From assembly GCF_029784155.1 (NCBI RefSeq), contig NC_073693.1, forward strand, positions 21,240,002 to 21,304,001: a stretch of 64,000 nt of DNA, read 5' to 3'. Under the pieces are notes generated by a model. That model did no database searches. It saw nothing but the letters and a program-made list of their open reading frames with translations, and was not told where the DNA came from. This DNA comes from Uranotaenia lowii. Its lineage: Eukaryota; Arthropoda; Insecta; Diptera; Culicidae. The position numbers and the translations under genes are program-made. Each line of letters starts with the position of its first letter. The first letter of the stretch is position 1. This document shows, in pieces, positions 1 through 13,005 of this stretch.

Positions 1-214
1 ATTATCAAAATTTTCAAAATTGTCAAAATTGTCAAAATTGTCAAAATTGTCAAAATTGTCAAAATTGTCAAAATTGTGTAAATTGTCATAATTGTCAAAA
101 TTGTCAAATTTGTCAAAATTGTAAAAATTGTAAAAATTGTCAAAAATGTGAATATTGTCAAAATTTGTCAAAATTGATAAAACTGTCAAAATTGTTAAAA
201 TTTTCAAAATGTCA
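1..214. repeat. 9-bp satellite, unit gtcaaaatt (left part)
   Basis: Tandem copies of a 9-bp unit (rotation gtcaaaatt), nearly perfect at the window edge and decaying towards position 200. The array continues off the left end of the window. The same unit resumes at 1361 after an inserted retroelement. No coding potential is implied. Confidence 0.95.
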
Positions 215-239
215 ATACATATTGCAAAATTGTCGAAAT

Positions 240-1312
240 GGTGATTCCTTGAAAATTATTATTCATTACCTCCATCGAGTTATTCAATGTTATTCAATTC
301 GAAATTTTCTTACGGTTCGTCGGTCAATACTGGATTCTAACTTGCATTTTAGTAGATCTGAGAAGACAGGGACGTTCTGCAAGTGTGAAAAATAAAGGAA
401 TCTTAGTCGATTTGAATTGTAGATTCAGATTGTAGATTTACTAATGTTTCAAAAGTTCCCTGATTGTGCGCTTCGTGACAGGAAGTATCATGTTTAGGTA
501 AAGAAAAAAAAAGGCAAGTTCCAGCGCCGGAGTCGTTTTTTTTTTAAATAATTCGAGAAATTGTGGCTTTGGAAGAAGTTTAAAGGAGCGGACCCGTGAA
601 TTGTTAGCTAAGTGTACTTAGTTGAATTCTTGTTAAGACCTACAGGATTGTTGGATTTTTGTTCAAGTGATTTGGGGCTGCGAATTTATAAAAAAGTTGT
701 CAACTAGACGACACCATTTGAAAAATTGGCTATGTTTACTGTATTTGTACCGCTCGTTGGGCGGCAGTCAATATTTGATAGATTACGATGGTTACTGTGA
801 TAAGAATAAATTATGAAAAATTCGGCGTTTATCAAGATCCAGAAAATTCAGCTAAGTATCTTTTCTACATTTTATTTCTTCAAACAATTTTATTGAGTTG
901 GTATTGTTACAAGGTAAGATTTGAATCATGAGTATAAACTATTTAATGATCAAATATTTAAAATAGCTTAACTCTATTATTGGGGATTTGTGGGAGGGTT
1001 GGACAGGGTATCAAACGAGCCGAAAACTGATATACAATGGATTGTGGGTTCAAGCCAGCCGGAGTATCTCGGCAAATTTCGAATCATGAATAAATTACTA
1101 AGATATCTTCTCAGCATTCTTAATTTGTTTCGAACAGTTGGAAGGGAGTGAGATGAGTCAAACCTGTCCCAAGCCAGTGGTAACGGACCCCTTGGTTGTG
1201 CTGCAATTATTGTTGATGAGTTAAGAATGAACAATATTTGAATGTGCGATCGAGACTTCCCGTACCGACTCGGGTCGAAAGACCTACCAGCCACTGGTGG
1301 GTCAAACATACA

Positions 1313-1335
<23 letters not shown>
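240..1335 (+). mobile_element. Retroelement insertion (LINE 3' fragment or SINE-like) with (CATA)n tail
   Basis: This 1.1-kb segment interrupts a 9-bp satellite and is flanked by a 25-bp direct repeat (215-239 and 1336-1360; core TATTGCAAAATTGTCG) that looks like a target-site duplication. Its right end is a (CATA)n microsatellite at about 1306-1342 directly before the duplicated target, as expected for the 3' end of a non-LTR element on the + strand. No intact protein domain was recognised. It may be a 5'-truncated LINE or a non-autonomous relative. The duplication and tail are seen directly; the class is inferred. Confidence 0.6.

Positions 1336-1342
<7 letters not shown>
1304..1342. repeat. 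(CATA)n microsatellite
   Basis: About nine copies of the tetranucleotide CATA. It sits at the 3' edge of the inserted retroelement and probably is its tail. Confidence 0.95.
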
Positions 1343-1343
<1 letters not shown>

Positions 1344-1360
1344 TGCAAAATTGTCGAAAT

Positions 1361-1440
1361 TGTCAAAACTGCCAAAATAGTCGAATCCGACAAAATTGTC
1401 AAAATTTACAAAATTGTCAGAATTGACAAAATTGACATTT
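1361..1440. repeat. 9-bp satellite, unit gtcaaaatt (right part)
   Basis: Degenerate copies of the same 9-bp unit as at 1-214, resuming exactly after the right copy of the direct repeat. This marks the array as the pre-insertion target. Confidence 0.85.
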
Positions 1441-3765
1441 GCAAACACTTTTTTTAAATGAGTTAAATCAATTTGTTAAATCCAATAAATTGCATTGTTG
1501 GTTTAACGGTAACTCCGCAGCTTCGATTGGAAAGATTGGTGGTTTTCATTCCGCCTTATTTTTTAGATTTTTTTCTATCATTATCAGTGTTTTTGTTTTG
1601 TTCCAACGATTCGACGATAAACTTAAAAAAAATACCGCTACTTTTGTCCTGATAAAGTGCAAATAATTGGTTGGTACGTCCAGAGTGGCAAGCCAACAAA
1701 AAGTTTCCTCTTATCCTCTTTCCATCTCAGACTCTTTCCAACGATGTCACCTTTCAAAATTTTATTAAAAATAACAAATTTTGAATTTAGAGTAGAATAC
1801 CCCGCTTGCTTTTGATGGACCCTCATGGGGGGAGGGAGTCGACGAAAAGTATTTGGATGGAAACTTGCCCACTAAAAAGTTCGTTTTGCTGTCTATTACG
1901 ATTTTTTTCTAAATTTTTCCCCACCAGCGGTCAAAGTATTCCGCACACGATTTGACCACCGTATTTTGTATACGTAACTGGTGGACTGTTTTTTACCTTT
2001 TAGAAGTTGAGTCAGGCCTATTTATTAGTCAGTTAGACGAACCAGTCAGAAAAATTTATCGTTCTCATCACTTCTCCTATTTTAATTTTCGAATAGCTCT
2101 TAACCTAAATTTCTCACAATCCTTAACTTCATAGAATTCATCATCTTAACTTTTATTTAAATTATAGCTCACTGTTAGATCCTTTGAGACTCCTCAAACA
2201 ATTTACCTATTAATTTTGATCGAATAGTTGATTTCCAGTTGTTTTTGGATCTATCGCTTAGACTTTCATGATTTTTTTCTCGATCTTTCCCAAAAATTTT
2301 TGTCAATTAATTTCTTTATTGAACGCAATCTTATAAACCAAATTACAGATTGTCACTTAATTTTTCACACTTACACATTACATAACTAGGTAGCTTCACT
2401 GAAAATTGATAAATTTCTGTCAATGCATATGAAAGTTATTTACAAAACAAAGTTTTGCATTTTTTTCGAATACACTCCTTACTATAATGCTTAATCCTTA
2501 AATCTAATAAAGTTTGAGTTATAATTTTATCTATAGTTTTTTTTATGTATTTTCATCATACGAACTCTAGCCTTCCACATTGCTTTTCGTTAGAATTCAG
2601 CTTTGGCATACACAACACAATTGGCTGCAAAAATATGCAAATTTAACGAGTCATTCGCGTGTTTAAGATCCATAAACAATGTGTAGCTAAGTATAAGAAA
2701 AGTTCAACTTCAGCTTCTTGCCAGCAAACTAGTCTACAGTTAGAGTCAGAAAAGAGAGGGCAAAAATCAATGAACAACAAACAAACACATCGCTCTAATG
2801 ATATTTCTGGTTCGTGATTTGGTTTAGCTATTTTCACTTTGCCTCAAGTTAATGATAGTCGTCGCAATAGAGTAAAATAGAACAGAAATCGATGCCTAGA
2901 TTGAATAATAAACACAAGAATTTGTATTCGTTTTGTTCTGACATTTGAAGAAATTTTTCCTTTGGTGCAGTTTTTGAAATGAAGATTCGATCATAATTTG
3001 TCTAGACCATTCACTTTCGAAACAACTTTTTAAAATATTCATAAATGCTCTTTTCCAGGTTTTGGTAACAGCTTGTAACCGATGTTGGAAAACATTACCC
3101 GCAAATGGCATACAATGTCGCTGGTGGCATTAATTTGAGTTTTTTTTTCCTAGATCCAGAGACATGTTCCCGCCCAAAACAAGAAAAAGTCGAGCACAAC
3201 AAACGCCAAGGTAAATGGAAGTTCCATCAATCAAAAAGTTCCGAGCTTCTTCCGAGTTCGTCACAAGGTTTTTCATCCCACTGCCCGGTTTTCCTTTTTT
3301 TCAAATTTTGTTCGACCTTCTTGAAAACTTGAGGAAAATTATCAAGACTGACGACGACGAGGACGATGTCGACGATTTCCTTCCTACACGATTTTCCAAC
3401 CAGTTGTTTGGTCTTCATGTGAGACTTTCCCGGTTCTCGAAACCGGAAATTCACGTCCTGGGTATCTTACTTTGTACTTTCAGTGTGGATCGAGTCGCAC
3501 ACAAAGTTCCAGGAGCAGTAAATTTTATTCAATTTCCATGAAGAACATTCTTGTTTCACTGACGTCGCAAAACGTATTATGAGACTTGTTATTTAGAATA
3601 ATTTGATACGTCTTTCCCAATCAGATTAAATTTAATTGGCTTCGAAGAACTACCTACCTAGTCAATTATAAAAGTTTTCGCGTTGGAAAAATAATAGCAA
3701 TCGTTTAAAAAATATGAACTTGAAGATAAACTTGAAACCAAACGGGATTTTTAAAATAACAAATT
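1441..3765. other. Unassigned unique-looking sequence
   Basis: AT-rich sequence with no tandem array, no recognisable protein and no RNA gene. Open frames are short (up to 108 codons) and overlap on both strands without a recognisable motif. Confidence 0.6.
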
Positions 3766-3774
3766 TTGCTTTCG

Positions 3775-5875
3775 GATTTTTGTAAATTTTGTCATTTTTG
3801 TCATTTTTGTCATTTTTGTCAAGTTTGTCAATTTTGTAAATTTTGTCATTTTTGTCATTTTTGTCATTATTGTCATTTTTTTCAATTTTGTCAATTTTGT
3901 AAATTTTGTCATTTTTTTCATTTTTGCCTTTTTGCCAATTTTGTCAATTTTTTCAATTTTGTCAATTTTTTCATTTTTGCCTTTTTGTCATTTTTGTCAT
4001 TTTCGTCAATTTTGTCAATTTTGTCAATTTTGTCAATTTTGTCAATTTTGTCAATTTTGTCATTTTTGTCAATTTTGTCAATTTTCACAATTTTGTCAAT
4101 CTCGAAAATTTCGTCGATTTCGTCAACTGGGTCAATTTCGTCAATTTTGTCAATTTTGTCAATTTTGTCCATTTTGTCAATTTTGTCAATTTTGACAATT
4201 TTATCAATTTTGTGAATTTGGTCAATTTTGTCAATTTTGTCAATTATGTCAATTTTGTCAATTTTTCATTTTTGCGTTTTTTGTCAATTTCGTTAATTTT
4301 GTCAATTTTGTCAATTTTTTCAATTTTGTCACTTTTGTCAATTTTGTCAATTTTGTCAATTTTGTCAATTTTGTCAATTTTGTCAATTTTGTCAATTTTG
4401 TCAATTTTGTCAATTTTTTCAATTTTGTCAATTTTGTCAATTTTGTCAATTTTGTCAATTTTGTCAATTGGGTCAATTTTGTCAATTTTGTCAATTTCGT
4501 CAATTTCGTAAATTTTGTCAATTTTGTCAATTTTGTCGATTTTGTCGATTTTGTCGATTTTGTCAATTTTGTCAATTTTGTCAATTTTGTCAATTTTGTC
4601 AATTTTGTCAATTTTGTCAATTTTGTCAATTTTGTCAATTTTGTCAATTTTGTCAATTTTGTCAATTTTGTCAATTTTGTCAATTTTGTCAATTTTGTCA
4701 ATTTCGTCAATTTTGTTAATTTTGTCAATTTTGTCAGTTTTGTAAATATTGTCAATTTTGTCATTTTTGTCTATTTTGTTAATTTTGTAAATTTTGTCAA
4801 TGTTATCAATTTTGTCAATTTTGTCAATTTTGTCAATTTTAGTCTATTTTGTCAATTGGGTCAATTTAATCTATTTTTTCAATTTTTTTGTCCATTTTGT
4901 CAATTTTGTCAATTTTGTCAATTTCGTCAATGTTGTCAATGTTATCAATTTTGTCAATTTTGTCAATTTTGTCAATTTTGTCAATTTTGTCAATTTTGTC
5001 AATTTTGTCAATTTTGTCAATTTTGTCAATTTTGTCAATTTTGTCAATTTTGTCAATTTTGTCAATTTTATCAATTTTGTCAATTTTGTCAATTTTGTCA
5101 ATTTCATCAATTTTGTCAATTTTGTCAATTTTGTTAATTTGGTCAGTTTTGTCAATTTTGTCAATTTTGTCAATTTTGTCAATTTTGTCAATTTTGACAA
5201 TTTTGTTAATTTGGTCAGTTTTGTCAATTTTGTCAATTTTGTCAATTTTGTCAATTCTGTCAATTTTGTCAATTTTGTCAATTGGATCAATTTTGTCAAT
5301 TTTGTCAATTTTGTCAATTTTGTCAATTTTTATTCAATTTTTTCAATTTTGTGAATTTTTCCAATTTTGTCAATTTTTTAAATTCGGTCAATTTTGCCTA
5401 TTTCTCAATTTTGTCAATTTTTTCAATTTTGAAAATTTTTGTCATTTTTGTTAATATTGTCAATTTCGACATTTTTGTCAATTTTTTCAATTTTGTAAGT
5501 TTTAATTTTGTCAATTTTATTTATTTTGTCAATATTTTCAATTTCGCCAATTTTTTAATTTTGTCAATTTTGTCAATTTTGTGAATTTTGTCAATTTTGT
5601 CCGTTTTGTCAATTTGGTCAATTTTGTCAATTTTGTCAATTTTGTCAATTTTGTCAATTTTGTCAATTTTGTCAATTTTGTCAATGTTGTCAATTTTGTC
5701 AATTTTGTCGATTTGTCAATTTTGTCAATTTTGTCAATTTTGTCAATTTTGTCAATGTTGTTAATTTTGTCAATTTTGTCGATTTTGTCAATTTTGTGGA
5801 TTTTGTCAATTTTGTCAATTTTATAAATTTTGTTAATTTTTTGGATTTTGTCAACTTTGTCATTTTTTCAACTTT
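3775..5875. repeat. 9-bp satellite, unit gtcaatttt (with gtcattttt start)
   Basis: About 230 copies of a 9-bp unit. The first ~200 bp use gtcattttt, the rest mainly gtcaatttt, with blocks of gtcgatttt (4531-4560) and scattered one-base variants. The right part (5330-5870) is increasingly degenerate. Because 9 bp is three codons and most frames lack stops, open frames encoding SIL, NFV or TKL repeats occur on both strands and are not genes. Confidence 0.97.
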
Positions 5876-7726
5876 GTTAATTTTGTTAATTCATAAAATT
5901 TATTGTTTTTTATGTTTGTTTTCATTTCGTGCGTCATTTTTGTCGTTCAATCAAATTTATGTTGAAATTATTTCGTTTTAAATTTTGGTTGTAAGTGTTT
6001 TTTTTCCTTTTTCGTCAGTTTTCGTAAAGATTTGAATGGGTTTTTTTTTATATATTGTTTTGTGTTGTTTCATGTGTTTTTGTACTTTTTGTTATTTATT
6101 TAATTTTTGTCTTTTTTATATTGTTTTCAATTATGCTATGGTCAATTTTTTAAAAGTGCTGAATATTTAAGTTGTAAAATTAAAAAAAAAATTCAAAAAT
6201 TTACTCAAATGTATTTGATGCCTGCTTAGCCTTGCGAGGACCCAATTTATTGGATATTGACCGACGCGACGATAAAAATCTCATACAGTTTAAAGCCGTT
6301 CAAGGAATAACTGTAACATTTTTTCTCCCTTTTAGTTAGAAACAGTCTTCCTGTTCAACATGCGATGGAATACCGGAACATCGAAAACGGGACATTTTGT
6401 CAGTCACAGAACGTGGGAATGATTGCGCCTTTACATCATCCAGGAAACACCCATCGTCGTCGTAAATTCCATCCCAATCAGAGTGCGGTTTGCTGCTGCT
6501 GCTGGGACACTTCCTATTTCCGCTCTAAATAAAAGTACGGAGAAGGCAAAAAAAAAAAACGATGAACCTCTGATGGCGTCTTCCAATCAAAATCCTCTAG
6601 TCTAGAAGTAGCGCACAGTCACGCTAGAAATAGACAATAATAATAATGGAAGGATAACCCTTTCTCAATCGAATGCCGGAAATGACAGCAGAATGGAATT
6701 TGAAATAAAAGATTCAAACTTCCTTCCACGCGTCCTTCTTCATGCCTACTTCTGTCTTCGAACTAGAATAGAAACGAGGATCTGAAAATGACGCAATGTT
6801 CCGCCCGTTTTAGAAATGAAGGAGGGCCGACAGTTATTTCAAGATCAGATCTTCGTCCTCGTTCGTCCTAAGCCATTGAGAAAGTGACGAGGAAAAAATG
6901 GCAATGGGAAGGCAATCTGAGTAAAAAATAAACTAACTATGGAACACATTCCTTTCCCATGATGATGTCTTGGAAGTTCGCTGGAAGGGAGAAGTTTTCC
7001 TCGCGAACGCAAACTGTCGGGATCCGCGAAGCGAACAAGGAGGACATTCTCCTTTTTTTGCAGGAGAACCCCAAAAAACGGGAAAGGAGGAGGTCCAGGA
7101 AGCGCCACGAATGCCAGTCAGTCAGCGGCAAGGAGCAGCAAAAAAAAAAATAAAACGCGGGAGGATTACGTGAGAACCGGAATGCACCCTTGGGGCAAAC
7201 ACTGAGGAAAAAGCAGCTCGGTTGCCTAGCCACCCTGATCCTTGAGCTCGGGTGGAACCACTTGGGACTTGAGAATGGGGGAAGGAATTCTACAAAAGAA
7301 ATCTTATCCTGTTTTGGTGCCTCACTTGGGGAAAACGTTTGTCCTTACTTCAGTCAAAGCGAGAGAGAGAGAGAGAGAGAAAGAGGGAAATTATTTCTAA
7401 TAAGATTCACAGGATGAGCCACTTCCTGTAGGATGATTGTTGTCTAGAAGACATTCGCCATCCTCGTGGCTTGTGAGAAATGATAAGTGGAAATTCCATA
7501 AACAGAATCCAATTCCGCTTCCTAAGAGTTGAATTAGGATAAACCAAATTCAAACCCACAATCGACATATTTATGACGGTCGCCAAATAACGCTTTTATA
7601 GCCCAGGATTGCCACAGAAAAAAGCTAATGATTGCTTTGTTAGCTGCAACCTAATCGCTAACATGAAAATCTTGCGTCATGATATAATTGAAAAATTCTA
7701 AACAAAAGTTAAGTTTTTATATGTTA
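5876..7726. other. Unassigned sequence with one (GA)n microsatellite
   Basis: T-rich sequence follows the satellite to about 6200, then mixed-composition sequence to 7726. A (GA)n microsatellite lies at 7361-7381. No protein, RNA gene or transposon terminus was recognised. Confidence 0.55.
7361..7381. repeat. (GA)n microsatellite
   Basis: Ten consecutive GA dinucleotides. Confidence 0.95.
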
Positions 7727-9814
7727 CTAGCTGACCCGGTGTGCTTTGCTACACCTTTCAAAAACAAATGATATTTTCGGAAATTATTCAAATTTTTATT
7801 GTTTTGTTGGCATTATTTTGTATCAAATTATAATTTGCAATGAATTGCAATACAAAGATGACTTTAACTTATTTTCTGAATCTTGTTCTATAGGTTCTGA
7901 TAATTTTAATCTGTTTCTTTAAGCTTTGCCCTGAAAAAGGAGGGGTCTCAAATTAATCTTACGCAAACAATCTAACTTATAAAATATGGTTGTTTTTGCT
8001 TAATATGTTCTGGAGTTTATGCTAAAAACTGATAAGAGAACCCACTTGTCCTTCCCATCATCCCCTGTTGAATGGAGGTCGTGGTTTTTAATAATCATAC
8101 CCATTTTTTCAAGCCCAAAAATCCTCTTATATCAAATATAGTTCCATTGGTTGATAAGTTTTTATACTTTACTTTCTTCCTTTTTCCTTTTTTTCCTTTC
8201 TTCCCCTCTCTACACTGTAAAGCGTAAGGGTCTATAACAATTGTAGAAACATATCTCGTAACCAAGTACCTTTCCATGCCATATTTGTTTCCATTTATTG
8301 GCTTCGTTAGCATAAGTTGAGAACCTATGCTGACAAAATTGTATTGGGCTCACTTCCCTCTCCCTATTTACCTACTCACTTGAAGGTGTGTCAAATAATC
8401 ATAGAATCATACCAAAATGATTTTCCATGTTAAGTTTTGTCTATTTTTCGGATTTGCAAAAAAAAAAGTTGAATATAAGTTTGCCTCTTCCCTTTCTATA
8501 TTCCCGATTCTATCCTCCTACTGCAAGAAAGGAATTGTTCCACATAGAAAAATTTCTCGTATTTAAATACCATTCCATGCCAAATTTGGTTTTATTTGCG
8601 TAGTAAATTCTTGAATTATGCATGAACTTGAAAGAAAGTACCACCCCCCTTCCGTTCTCCCCATTGAATGGAGGGAGGAGAACTTAATATTCATAAAAGT
8701 ATTTTGGGTATTAAAATACTTTATGAAACCAAATTTGGTTACATTTGCTCGATTAATTCTCGAGTTATGCGAAAAAATTGTATGGAAGCCCCCCTTTCCC
8801 CCTTTATATCTTTCCGCTGAAAAAATGTGGGTCTTCAATTTATAATAGAAACATTTCTCGTATCCAAATACCCTCACATTCCAAATATGGTTCAATTTGC
8901 TCGATCAACTCTCCAGTTATACTGAAACTTGTAAGTGAGGTCTCTCCTTCCCCGTTTAATCCACCTTTTTGAAGGATTGAGGGATACCAAATATGCATAG
9001 AAGCATTTCTCCAAATATCGTTCCATGCCAAATTTGGTTCAATTTGCTGTTGTAGTTCTCGATTTATGCAGTAAAAACTGTATCAAATTCCCCTCCCTCC
9101 TTCATTTCTCCCCGCTGGAAGAAGGAAAGTGTCTCAAACAATCATTAGAACATATCACGTTCCCAAATAACCGCCCACGCAAAATTTGGTTTCATTTGCT
9201 TAATTAGCTTTTGAGTTATGTAAAAAATTATAAGAGAGGCCCCTCCCCCCTTTATATTTCCTCACTGGAAAGAAGGAGGACTCTTAAATAATCATAGAAA
9301 TATTTTTCGTATCCAAATACGCTCCCATGCCAAATTTGGTTCCATGTGCTTTATTAGTTTTTGATTTATGTAAAAAAATATAAAACAGGCCCCCTCCCCC
9401 TTTCTATTGGAAAGAGGGAGGGGCCTCAAACAATCATTGAAATATTTTTCGTATCCAAATAACTTCCCATGCCAAATTTGGTTCCAATATCTTGATTAGT
9501 TTTCGAGATATATGAAAAATTGTAAGGTAGACCCCCTCCCCCCTTTCTATCACTCCACTGAGAGGAGGGAGGGGTACCAAATATTCGTAGAAACATTTCT
9601 CATATCCAAATATCACCACATGCCAAATTTGATACCGTTTACTTGATTGGTTCTCGAGTTATGCAATAAATTGTCATTTATTTGGGAGGCCCCTCCCTCC
9701 TTTCATGAGAGAGGGAGGGGTCTCAAACTATAATAGGAACCTTCACCGGCCTCCAATACCCCCACCTGCCAAGTTTCACGCAAATCGGTTCAGTAGTTTC
9801 CGAGTCTATAGGGA

Positions 9815-9875
<61 letters not shown>

Positions 9876-9898
9876 AATTCATTTTTATATGTATAGAT
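7727..9898 (+). mobile_element. Interspersed repeat CTAGCTGACCCGG...(GACA)n with ~150-bp internal repeats
   Basis: The segment begins CTAGCTGACCCGG and ends with a (GACA)n tract followed by AAATTCATTTTTATATGTA and a short AT tail. Between them a ~150-bp module recurs at least nine times (from about 8280 to 9770). Each module carries a form of CCAAATTTGGTT, a 'tcgagttatg'-like stretch and C-rich then G-rich tracts (ccccctccc and gagggagggg). No open frame of transposon type is visible, so it looks non-autonomous. I recall similar CTGACCCGG/(GACA)n repeats from insect genomes but cannot name the family. Confidence 0.6.
9815..9874. repeat. (GACA)n microsatellite
   Basis: About fifteen GACA units, part of the 3' region of the preceding interspersed repeat. 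Confidence 0.95.
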
Positions 9899-10029
9899 AT
9901 TTTATAACATGAAAAAACACACTCAAACCCAGAAATCAAAATTGTTTTGAAGATTTTAGTATTAGAAAATGACATAACATACATTAAAAATGATTTTAAT
10001 CTTTAAAATGACGATTATAAAGAAAATGG

Positions 10030-10449
10030 TCAAATTAGCAAAAATTACAAGAGATTACAAAAAGGAAGTATGAAATAATAATGCTGTCAATTTGAATTCT
10101 CAAATTCTCAAAATTTCCGGTTATGAAACTTTCAAGTATTCAAAGCATAGAATTGTTAATTTTGGATTTGTCAATCCAAATTTTGTAATTTCATGTTCAA
10201 TGACAATCTTTTTGAAATTTATTATTTTGAAATTTTCAACTCTTAAATTATGAAATTTTCATCCTATCTTTAAATGAAGCTCAATTAATAAAATCCAAAA
10301 ATTTCAAATCAAGTTATCGAATTCTTGGCTTTTTAAAGGTTTACGTTTTAAAATTCCCAAATTTTGAATGCTTAAATTAAAAATCGCGAAAACATAATTT
10401 ATGTCATTTGCTGATTACCTAATTTTACAATCCTCGAAACCATAAATAA
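10030..10449. repeat. Degenerate short-motif repeat (caaattctcaaaattt type)
   Basis: Loose repetition of tcaaattct / gaaattttc motifs without a fixed period. The same texture resumes at 11245-11690, so the foldback element in between appears to have inserted into it. Confidence 0.5.
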
Positions 10450-11240
10450 TAGACTGAGTCGATTTGGAGTCATTTTTGAATTTCTCAAACCCTGGGGTCT
10501 TAAAAGCTCCGTCTTAGTCCAAAACTCATCCACGATTTTTTGTAGAATTTTTTAGTAACGTTTACATGAGTAAATTTGAACTTTTAGGTTTGTATGGGAA
10601 AATTTAATATTTTATACTGAAAAATCAACATAATTTTTGTTTCTTCTGTGGAACCGAGCCAGTTCCTAAGCGATATTTTCCGCTGAACCACTTTGTCGAA
10701 GACCGTAACTTCGTATTCTTTTAGGAAAAAAAAGTTATTAGCTGTTTAACAGGGGTATGTCTTCTCACATTGATAAACAATAAATTCAATTGACATTACT
10801 GCTCGAGTCTCGCGAATCATTGCTTGGAAAGTAGTCATGAAATATCTCGCTAGGCACCCTGCAGTGATGTCAATTGAATTTATCGTTTATCAATGCGAAA
10901 AGACATACTCCTGTTAAACAGCTAATAACTTTTTTTCCTTATAAGATATGAAGTTACGGTTTTTGACAAAGTTGTTCAGCAGAAAATTTCCTATAGGAAT
11001 TTTAAAAATTGGCACAAAAACCATACGCTGGCTCGGTTCCACAGAAGAATCAAAAATGATGTCGATTTTTCAGTACAAAATATTCAATTTCCCCATACAA
11101 ACCTAAAAGTTCAAATTTACTCATGTAAACGTTACTGAAAAATTCTACAAAAAAAAGTGGACAAGTTTTGGACCAATACGAAGTTTTTAAGACCCCAGGG
11201 TTTGAGAAATTCAAAAATGATCCCAAATCGACTCAGTCTA
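10450..11240. mobile_element. Foldback (long inverted-repeat) element
   Basis: The two halves are reverse complements over nearly their full length. The left end TAGACTGAGTCGATTTGG pairs with CCAAATCGACTCAGTCTA at the right end. Paired inner blocks include GTAACGTTTACATGAG/CTCATGTAAACGTTAC, the GGAACCGAG block, and CAATTGAATTTAT close to the centre. Arms are about 340-370 bp around a ~90-bp centre near 10800-10860. A TAAATAA direct repeat sits at both edges (10443-10449 and 11242-11248) and may be a target duplication. No coding region is seen. Confidence 0.85.
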
Positions 11241-11699
11241 TTAAATAACTTATTTCTAAAATTCTTCGAAATTCAAAACTTTCAAATTCTTTAGATTTTA
11301 GTTCCAAGAACATAAATTTTCCAAATTTCAAGCTCTCAAATTCTTAAACTATCAAGACTTTAATAAAAAAAAATCTCCCAACTCCTAAGCAATAAATTTT
11401 AACATTTTCTAATTTCAATTTCTCGCATTTCAGCTTGTTAGTTGTCCAATTCTAAAATTTTTTGTTCACATATCCTGAATTCTAATATTATCCTCAAGTT
11501 TCCACATTTTTGATTTCTTAAATTTCAAAATCCTTATTTTTCAAATCAAGTAACGTTAGTATGAAACTTTCAAAATAAAACATATTTAAGGTAATGAATA
11601 GTCATTTTTTTTTTTTAGATTCTTAGATTCTCAAATTTCCAAATAATCAATATTTTATTTATCAAATTCTCAAAGTCGTAACAACCGGAGGGGGTCAAA

Positions 11700-13005
11700 T
11701 GACAATTTTTAAAAATGTCAAAATAACTAAGATTCCACAAATTACAAAAATTTGAAAAAATAACGAAATTGACAAAAATTACTAACATTACAAAAATTAC
11801 AAAAAATAACAAAAATTACAAAAGTTACAAAAATTACAAAAATAACAAAAATTACAAAAATTACAAAAATTACAAAAATTACAAAAACTACAAAAATTAT
11901 AAAGATTACAAAAATTATAACAATCACAAAAATTGCAAAAATAACAAAAATTACAAAAATTACAAAAATTAGAAAAAAGACAAAAAATTACGAAAATTAC
12001 AAAAATTTCAAAAATTACAAAAATTACAAAAATTACAAAAATTACAAAAATTACAAAAATGACAAAAATGACAAAAATGACAAAAATTACAAAAATTACA
12101 AAAATTACAAAAATTACAAAAATTACAAAAATTACAAAAATTACAAAAATTACAAAAATTACAAAAATTACAAAAATTACAAAAATTACAAAAATTACAA
12201 AAATTACAAAAATTACAAAAATTAAAAAATTACAAAAATTACAAAAATTACAAAAATTACAAAAATTACAAAAATTACAAAAATTACAAAAATTACAAAA
12301 CTGCAAAAATTACAAAAACAACAAAAATTACAAAAAAAAACAAAAATTACAAAAACTACAAAAATTAAAAAAATGTCAAAAATTACAAAATTACAAAAAT
12401 TACAAAAATTACAAAAATTATAAAAATTACAAAAATTTTAAAAAAATTACAAAAATTACAAAAATTACCAAAAATTACAAAAATTACAAAAATTACAAAA
12501 ATTACAAAAATGACAAAAATTACAAAAATTACAAAAATACAAAAATCAAAAATTACAAAATTTTCAAAAATTACAAATAATACAAATATTACAAAAATTA
12601 CAAATATAACAAAAATTACAAGATAACAAAAATTACAAGATAACAAAAATTACAAAAATTACAAAAATGACAAAAATTACAAAAATTACAAAAATTACAA
12701 AAATTACAAAAATTACAAAAATTACAAAAATTACAAAAATTACAAAAATTACAAAAATTACAAAAATTACAAAAATTACAAAAATAACAAAAATTACAAA
12801 AATTACAAAAACTGCGAAATTACAAAAATTTCGAAATTACAAAAATGACAAAAATTACAAAAACTGCGAAATTACAAAAGTTACAAAATAATGATAAAAC
12901 TTTTATAAATATCAGAAAATAGAAAAAGTACAAAAGTAACTTAAGTTTCAAAAATTACAAAAATGAATAAAATTACAAAAAATACAAAAATTACAAAAAT
13001 AAATG
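11700..13005. repeat. 9-bp satellite, unit ttacaaaaa
   Basis: About 135 copies of a 9-bp unit (attacaaaa rotation), with occasional atgacaaaa variants (for example 12057-12085) and single-base length changes that shift the phase. Both ends are degenerate. Same unit and orientation as the large array at 27.6-33.9 kb. Confidence 0.97.

Noticed and set aside
977..1402. Minus-strand frame of 141 codons
   Set aside because: It runs through the (CATA)n tail into the satellite and opposes the inferred element orientation.
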